Positions 60,117 through 64,000 of a stretch of 64,000 nt of DNA are shown piece by piece. The position numbers were made by a program, and so were the translations under genes. Each line of letters opens with the position of its first letter. The stretch's first letter is position 1. This stretch comes from Novosphingobium piscinae (GTDB lineage: Bacteria > Pseudomonadota > Alphaproteobacteria > Sphingomonadales > Sphingomonadaceae). Under the pieces are notes generated by a model. The model was not told the origin of the DNA. It worked only from the letters and a program-made list of their open reading frames with translations, and ran no database searches. Location of the stretch: assembly GCF_014230355.1 (NCBI RefSeq), contig NZ_JACLAX010000008.1, positions 107,606 to 171,605 of the forward strand. The letters run 5' to 3'.

Positions 60117-60387
60117 GCTTGGCGCGCAGAATGGCGGTCGCTGCGAACAGGCACCGGTGGAAGCCCGGTCACCCCAGGCGGTTCATCCGCTCGACCCGGC
60201 ATGACAGTCTGGAGCGGCTGGGCCTGCCGATCCCGCGTGTTCCAGATCCCGGCACGCCCAACAGCTGTCGGCTGTTGGTAGCGACGGGTTCAAGGCGCCG
60301 CCGCCCTTCCCTCACTGGCCTTGAGTAGGGCCAGCCGTCGTCCGGTTGCCACCATAAGGCCCATCATGACGTTTGATTGACTGGTTG

Positions 60388-60432
60388 TGGTGCGCCCGGC
60401 GGGATTCGAACCCACGGCCCCAAGATTAGGAA
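60388..60432 (-). other. 3' fragment of tRNA-Arg(CCU), element attachment site
   Basis: Read on the minus strand the segment gives a CCU anticodon loop (TTCCTAA), the T arm with GTTCGAATC, and the acceptor CGGGCGC-like 3' strand ending in ACCA. The 5' strand of the anticodon stem that should precede the loop is not complementary (TTTCA against TCTTG), so the tRNA is cut at the loop. This is the usual crossover point of tyrosine integrases in tRNA genes. The intact copy should lie at the far end of the element. Confidence 0.75.
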
Positions 60433-60525
60433 TGAAAGGCCGAGGGGCGGGAACGCGAGGCTTCAGTTTCCGAAATCCCAGATTTCCTCGCTTTTCTGTA
60501 GCGGGAGATAACCGCGCATTGCAGC

Positions 60526-60556
60526 CAATCACGGTTTCGTGCATGTAGCGTGATTG
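60526..60556. promoter_or_regulatory. 8-bp inverted repeat directly upstream of the integrase
   Basis: CAATCACG (60526-60533) and CGTGATTG (60549-60556) are perfect inverted repeats 15 bases apart; the second half ends 11 bases before the integrase GTG, next to its TAGGA ribosome site. It could be an operator for the integrase or an arm-type binding site. Confidence 0.5.
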
Positions 60557-60567
60557 TAGGAACGGGG

Positions 60568-62010
60568 GTGCACGTGGCACGCGGGACCATATCAAAGAGC
60601 GTCGTGGATGCTTTCAACCCGACCAAGCAGGAGATGCTTTGGGACGATCGGGAGGTTGGCTTTGGGCTCCTGGCCATGCCTTCGGGCACGAAGAGCTATG
60701 TGTTTCAGTATCGCCTTGGCGGCCGTGCTGGGAAGACCAAGCGCTACACCATCGGGCGCCATGGTGAGTGGACCCCGGACCGCGCTCGAAAGCGGGCCCG
60801 GGAACTGCGGGCAGAGGTGACGCGCGGCGTCGATCCGATGGAAGCAGAGCGCGAACGTCTGGCCGCGGCAGAGAGTGCCAAGGCCGCGAGGTTGGCGAAG
60901 GAGCGGCTCCACCGTGAATTGGCATTCGAGAAGGTCGCCGAGCGATGGCTGTCCGAGTATGAACTCGACCACAGGCCACAGACCCACGCACAGGCCAAGC
61001 ACGTGGTCGACGTACATCTGACCCCGGCCCTTCGTGGCAAGCCCCTGCCCCATATCACCCGCGCCGACCTTCAGCCGATCCTCGACAAGATCCCGGCGCG
61101 GCGGAAGGCCAGCCGGTTGGCCGTCTATGCCTATGCGTCCGTTCTATTCAGGTGGGCCATGGAGCGCGGCGAGATAGCCGACAACCCGGTACGCATGATG
61201 GCCAAGCCGGAGGGGCCGCCGGCTCGCGACCGGGTGCTTACGGACGATGAGCTTGCGGCGGTGTGGAGCGCTGCAGTCGACCTCCGTGATCCCTACGGGG
61301 CGTTCTATCGCTTGCTGATCCTGACCGGGCAGAGGCGGGAAGAGGTGAGCGGCATGACTTGGGCCGAGCTCGATCGTGCCACCTCGACATGGACGATCCC
61401 GGGCCCTCGGGCCAAGAACGGCAAAGCCCATATCGTCCCCCTCGCCCCGGCCGTGGTGGCCGAGTTCGATCGGCTCGCACTGGCCGTACAGGTGGCCGCG
61501 AAGGAGAAGGAACCCGACGCCCGGAGGTGGCCGAAGTCTGGCCCAGTCCTGCAGACCTACAAGCGGGTTGCGATCCGTTCCTACTCCAAGGCGAAGGCGG
61601 AGCTTGACGCGGCAATTACCAAAGCCCGCGGCGAAGCTGGCCCTCTCTCGCCTTGGCGGGTTCATGATCTCCGCCGGACGCTCGCCACGGGCCTGCAACG
61701 CCTCGGGGTCCGGTTCGAGGTTACCGAGGCGACGCTCAACCACGTTTCAGGATCCCGCGCCGGCATTGCTGGGGTGTATCAGCGACACGATTGGCGCGAG
61801 GAGAAGCGGGACGCTCTGCGCAGTTGGGCCGCGACCGTTGCGGCCATCGCGGCCGGGCACCGTCCCGCCCAGTTTGCGAACGCGGCGGGCGAGGCCGACC
61901 CCGAGGCATGGCGGGCGTTCATCCGGGCGTGTGTCGAGAACGGCGGGCAGCCGGTGGAGCGCGAACCCAACAACGTGGTCGACATCACGACCGCCAAGAA
62001 ATCCGGGTGA
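60568..62010 (+). CDS. int: Tyrosine-recombinase integrase
   Basis: Site-specific recombinase, 480 residues, of the P4-like group that uses tRNA genes. N-terminal arm-binding DUF4102 domain (DREVGFGLLAMPSGTKSYVF, RYTIGRHGEWTPDRARKRA), a SAM-like core-binding domain, and the catalytic domain with LTGQRREE (Arg), RAKNGKAH (Lys), WRVHDLRRTLA (His-x-x-Arg), LNHVSG and the nucleophile Tyr in GVYQRHDW. The frame opens at GTG 60550, but GTG 60568 has AGGA at a good distance. It points into the element, away from the tRNA fragment. Confidence 0.93.
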   Translation: MHVARGTISKSVVDAFNPTKQEMLWDDREVGFGLLAMPSGTKSYVFQYRLGGRAGKTKRYTIGRHGEWTPDRARKRARELRAEVTRGVDPMEAERERLAAAESAKAARLAKERLHRELAFEKVAERWLSEYELDHRPQTHAQAKHVVDVHLTPALRGKPLPHITRADLQPILDKIPARRKASRLAVYAYASVLFRWAMERGEIADNPVRMMAKPEGPPARDRVLTDDELAAVWSAAVDLRDPYGAFYRLLILTGQRREEVSGMTWAELDRATSTWTIPGPRAKNGKAHIVPLAPAVVAEFDRLALAVQVAAKEKEPDARRWPKSGPVLQTYKRVAIRSYSKAKAELDAAITKARGEAGPLSPWRVHDLRRTLATGLQRLGVRFEVTEATLNHVSGSRAGIAGVYQRHDWREEKRDALRSWAATVAAIAAGHRPAQFANAAGEADPEAWRAFIRACVENGGQPVEREPNNVVDITTAKKSG

Positions 62011-62083
62011 CCGGAGAAGCGGCCCGACCGGAAGCTGGTACCTTCCCGGCCGGGCCTAACCAGACCGACGACAGGAGTCGAAC

Positions 62084-62356
62084 ATGGCTAAAGAGACCGT
62101 ATCCGAGAACTTCCCTTCCTACAGCCCCGAAGCCGAAGCGCGCGACCGTGAGGCCTCGATCATTATCTTCCTTGGCACCTTGCTACGGAACGCATGGGAC
62201 GACATTGAAACCGCCATGGAGGGCCTGCCCAACGACACTGAACACGGACGGGCAGCCCTGGACGCGTTCAATGGGATCGAGGTCTCGCTCGAGTACCTGA
62301 AACAACTCGACCAACTCAGGTTTCGGCCGATTGCAGGCTCACCCTCTGCGCGATAA
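62084..62356 (+). CDS. Hypothetical protein of the integrated element
   Basis: 90 residues, acidic in the first half (YSPEAEARDREAS) and helical (LLRNAWDDIETAMEGLPND, FNGIEVSLEYLKQLDQL). AGGAG lies 7 bases before the ATG, and the codon use is that of a real gene. No family recognised. It follows int after 73 bases. Confidence 0.65.
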   Translation: MAKETVSENFPSYSPEAEARDREASIIIFLGTLLRNAWDDIETAMEGLPNDTEHGRAALDAFNGIEVSLEYLKQLDQLRFRPIAGSPSAR

Positions 62357-62443
62357 CCTGAACAGGCGGGGATAGGCCGGCCAGCCGACACGGGGGCATC
62401 CGCACCCCCTTCCCCGTCGCAATAGCGGACCGGAGCGGACCGG

Positions 62444-63085
62444 ATGTGGACTTTCCAGCAGTTCTTCGCCGAGGCGCAGGTGCGCGGCTGGTCGGCGCAT
62501 GAAGCGGCGAACCGGCTTTTGCATAGGATCCGGGCTCCTGCAGCCCAGGGCCGAGTTGTTGGCCTTCGAAAGGAGGAACATTGCCGGGTTCCCAGCATCG
62601 CAGAGTGCCACGCCGCCGGTGAGTACCTCGGCCCGGTGTGGACAATCGCGCGGCAAGATTTTGAACCCTCCGCCGTTCCTTGCGCCATTTGGCGCGAGTT
62701 CACAGGCGTTGGACCTGACCTCGTTTCGGTTTGGCAGGACGACGAAGAAGACCCGATGGAATGGGCAGAAGTCGATTGGCTCGCCGGGACCATCAAAGCA
62801 TCGGATTGGAGCAATTCCTTTGTAGCAGGAGAACCGGACGACGCGGTGATTGAGTTCACCGGACTGCAAATCGCTCCTGCACTAGGTCAGGACATTCTGA
62901 CCTACTCCGACGACGAGTTGGCTGCGCTTGTGGTACAGTGGCCCGGGACCAACAGTGCGGTTCTATGGGAGGCCTTGAAACAGGACCCCAAAGCAGAGGG
63001 CGTCACCCAAGGGGCGGTCCGGAAACTCTGGAAAAATCGCCGAAATCCGGAGGGTAAGCGGACAGGAAGGCCTCCCTCCAAGTAA
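62444..63085 (+). CDS. Hypothetical protein of the integrated element
   Basis: 213 residues, not recognised. The middle part is acidic (VWQDDEEDPMEWAEVDW), and the end is strongly basic (RKLWKNRRNPEGKRTGRPPSK has most of the charge), with a helical stretch before it (TQGAVRKLWKNRR) that could bind nucleic acid. Base composition is visibly lower in GC than the chromosomal genes, in line with transfer. ATG follows GGAGCGG loosely. Confidence 0.55.
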   Translation: MWTFQQFFAEAQVRGWSAHEAANRLLHRIRAPAAQGRVVGLRKEEHCRVPSIAECHAAGEYLGPVWTIARQDFEPSAVPCAIWREFTGVGPDLVSVWQDDEEDPMEWAEVDWLAGTIKASDWSNSFVAGEPDDAVIEFTGLQIAPALGQDILTYSDDELAALVVQWPGTNSAVLWEALKQDPKAEGVTQGAVRKLWKNRRNPEGKRTGRPPSK

Positions 63086-63159
63086 GTTGGTGACGGGCCG
63101 GATTGGTCCACCAAATTACCACCCATAACAAAGCGTCACCACTCAAATGAGGTGACGCG

Positions 63160-63393
63160 ATGACGGACAGAATGACCACCAAGGCCGTTGAGAACAGCGG
63201 CCCCGAACTCTCCTGGGATAACAACACGACCGCCGAATTTCTCGGCTGCCACCCGGGCCACTTGGCCCGTTTGCGGGTGACCGGAGAAAGCCCCCCTTAC
63301 TTTCGGGTGGGCAAGAAGGTTCGGTATGATCCGGCCGACGTGCGGGCCTGGATCAACGCCCGCAAGCGGCGCTCCACGAGCGAGGCCACCTAA
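63160..63393 (+). CDS. Small HTH protein, excisionase/AlpA-like
   Basis: 77 residues containing a winged helix-turn-helix of the MerR/excisionase type: NTTAEFLGCHPGHLARLR and GESPPYFRVGKKVRYDPADVRAWI are typical of AlpA and phage Xis-like proteins that read DNA near element ends or control int. GAGGTG lies 5 bases before the ATG. In an integrated element it is a good candidate for the excision factor. Confidence 0.8.
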   Translation: MTDRMTTKAVENSGPELSWDNNTTAEFLGCHPGHLARLRVTGESPPYFRVGKKVRYDPADVRAWINARKRRSTSEAT

Positions 63394-63579
63394 GTGCCCC
63401 GCAACGCGAAAGGGGCGGCCGCTGGCACGGTCCGCCCCGCTCACTCGACCAACGCCTCGGTCGCCGCAACATCTACCCCGCCGACCTGGCGCGCGCAACT
63501 GATCGCCGCCCGGTTCGCCCTGCCGATCGAGCTCGCCGCGACCGTGGCGCTCCTCGCCTGGGGAGGCACCCATGGCTGA
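63394..63579 (+). CDS. Small hypothetical protein of the integrated element
   Basis: 61 residues, starting with GTG immediately after the stop of the HTH gene (TAAGTG). Basic, Ala/Thr-rich N-terminus and a short hydrophobic end (LPIELAATVALLAWGG). It overlaps the next gene by 8 bases. The tight packing supports it, the sequence itself says little. Confidence 0.45.
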   Translation: MPRNAKGAAAGTVRPAHSTNASVAATSTPPTWRAQLIAARFALPIELAATVALLAWGGTHG

Positions 63580-63811
63580 CTTTCGGATCATCGGTGAGGT
63601 CGAGATCGCCAAGCGTGACGGCGGCTGGTGGATCGAGGTTCGGACGCTCAACCCGGCCGGCTGGCGGACGCTGAACGGCCCCACGCGCTTCCCAACTTAC
63701 CGCCGCGCTCGCCAGGCGGCCGAGGTCGTTATTGAGGCCAACGCTAAGGCCGGGATGCCCGTCGATTTCGAGATCGTGGACGCGACGCGGGAGGCGAGCA
63801 ATGAGGTTTGA
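63572..63811 (+). CDS. Small hypothetical protein of the integrated element
   Basis: 79 residues with a beta-rich first half (FRIIGEVEIAKRDGGWWIEV) and a helical second (RRARQAAEVVIEANAKAGM). GGGGAGG lies 5 bases before the ATG, a strong ribosome site. No family recognised. It is in a chain of overlapping small genes. Confidence 0.6.
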   Translation: MADFRIIGEVEIAKRDGGWWIEVRTLNPAGWRTLNGPTRFPTYRRARQAAEVVIEANAKAGMPVDFEIVDATREASNEV

Positions 63812-63902
63812 CCTCCCCCCGCTTCCCGCCGGTACCTGGCTGGGCGTGATCCTCGAGCGGCACGAGTTGCCCAGTATCCATCCGGTGAGGGCCGCGGCGT
63901 GA
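63801..63902 (+). CDS. Very short open frame, possibly truncated gene
   Basis: 33 codons starting with ATG after GGAGGCGAGCA (an ideal ribosome site), overlapping the previous gene by 11 bases. The protein (DLPPLPAGTWLGVILERHEL, then a short end) looks like the beginning of a longer protein cut by the neighbouring transposable element. The original end is not recoverable. Confidence 0.4.
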   Translation: MRFDLPPLPAGTWLGVILERHELPSIHPVRAAA

Positions 63903-63926
63903 TCCCGACCGGATCGTAGGCCGGGT

Positions 63927-64000
63927 TTATGCGGCGAGCTTTGCAGCGCGCGGTCCCCAGTTCCAAGGCAGGAGCTGATCGAGCTTGGTGGCGGGATGAT
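63927..64000 (-). mobile_element. 3' end of a probable IS66-family transposase gene, cut by the window edge
   Basis: The minus-strand frame entering from the right edge encodes HPATKLDQLLPWNWG and ends with TAA at 63927. A C-terminus with LLPWNW is characteristic of IS66-type transposases (TnpC). The element end should be a few bases to the left of the stop; GTAGGCC at 63916 is a candidate terminus but the repeat cannot be checked without the other end. Confidence 0.6.

Larger units (their letters stand above)
60117..60567. other. Junction region between chromosome and integrated element
   Basis: No convincing gene was found. An Arg/Pro-rich open frame at 60113-60328 overlaps the YdcH stop but looks like a chance frame. 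The region holds the tRNA-Arg 3' fragment (60388-60432), a 6-bp inverted repeat GAAATC/GATTTC (60472-60486) and an 8-bp inverted repeat (60526-60556) before the integrase. Those last two lie on the element side and may be recombinase or regulator sites. Confidence 0.55.

Noticed and set aside
60113..60328. A 71-codon frame overlapping the YdcH stop by ATGA
   Set aside because: Arg/Pro-rich, no ribosome site, no domain; it ends in the junction region. Probably chance, although the overlap is of the usual kind.

Overview
The window is GC-rich chromosomal DNA from an alphaproteobacterium, most likely a member of the Sphingomonadales (Novosphingobium/Sphingomonas-like). The evidence is gene content and order: the dusB-ntrB-ntrC-ntrY-ntrX-hfq-hflX chain on the minus strand, a fused ispDF, a pyruvate dehydrogenase split over two loci with a lipoyl domain on E1 beta, and above all an Hfq made of two Sm domains in one chain. 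Genus assignment is inference; no rRNA gene is present.

Layout. 1-8400: end of proS, a secreted M28 peptidase, rnr, a Usp protein, then pdhC (E2) and lpdA (E3). 8400-8900: tRNA-Ser(UGA) with a broken gene fragment at its 3' side. 9000-18100: a plus-strand run of cell-envelope and housekeeping genes (MltB-like transglycosylase, RlpA/SPOR protein, D,D-carboxypeptidase, then tmk-holB-metG-tatD-MBL hydrolase-small membrane protein as an overlapping string, then mazG). 18100-27600: the minus-strand nitrogen/RNA-regulation operon. 27600-33500: ispDF, a secreted protein, a CinA-type amidohydrolase, a RatA/COQ10-like protein with lipA, carbonic anhydrase and a TPR protein. 33800-39500: gyrA, DUF952, a P-loop kinase, trmFO and an EF-hand protein. 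39500-43000: phytoene-synthase-like protein, pdhB, pdhA, ftsB. 43100-48900: a complete tripartite RND pump. 49100-53800: an envelope/glycan-type cluster (glycosyltransferase, DUF2141 protein, integral membrane protein, polysaccharide deacetylase) next to pyrC. 53800-59800: a CHASE2-GGDEF-EAL protein and a FecR-domain protein with an unusual repetitive tail, divergent from a ShlB/FhaC-type outer-membrane transporter.

60388-64000 is the start of an integrated element. A 45-nt fragment that reads as the 3' end of tRNA-Arg(CCU) lies beside a tyrosine integrase, followed by unrecognised small genes, a small helix-turn-helix protein of excisionase/AlpA type, and what looks like the 3' end of an IS66-type transposase running off the window. 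The island probably extends to an intact tRNA-Arg beyond the right edge.

The points most worth attention are the tandem Hfq and its asymmetric RNA-binding residues, an apparent CTG start for hflX overlapping the hfq stop, the FecR/CHASE2-EAL/ShlB locus, and the tRNA-Arg-anchored island.
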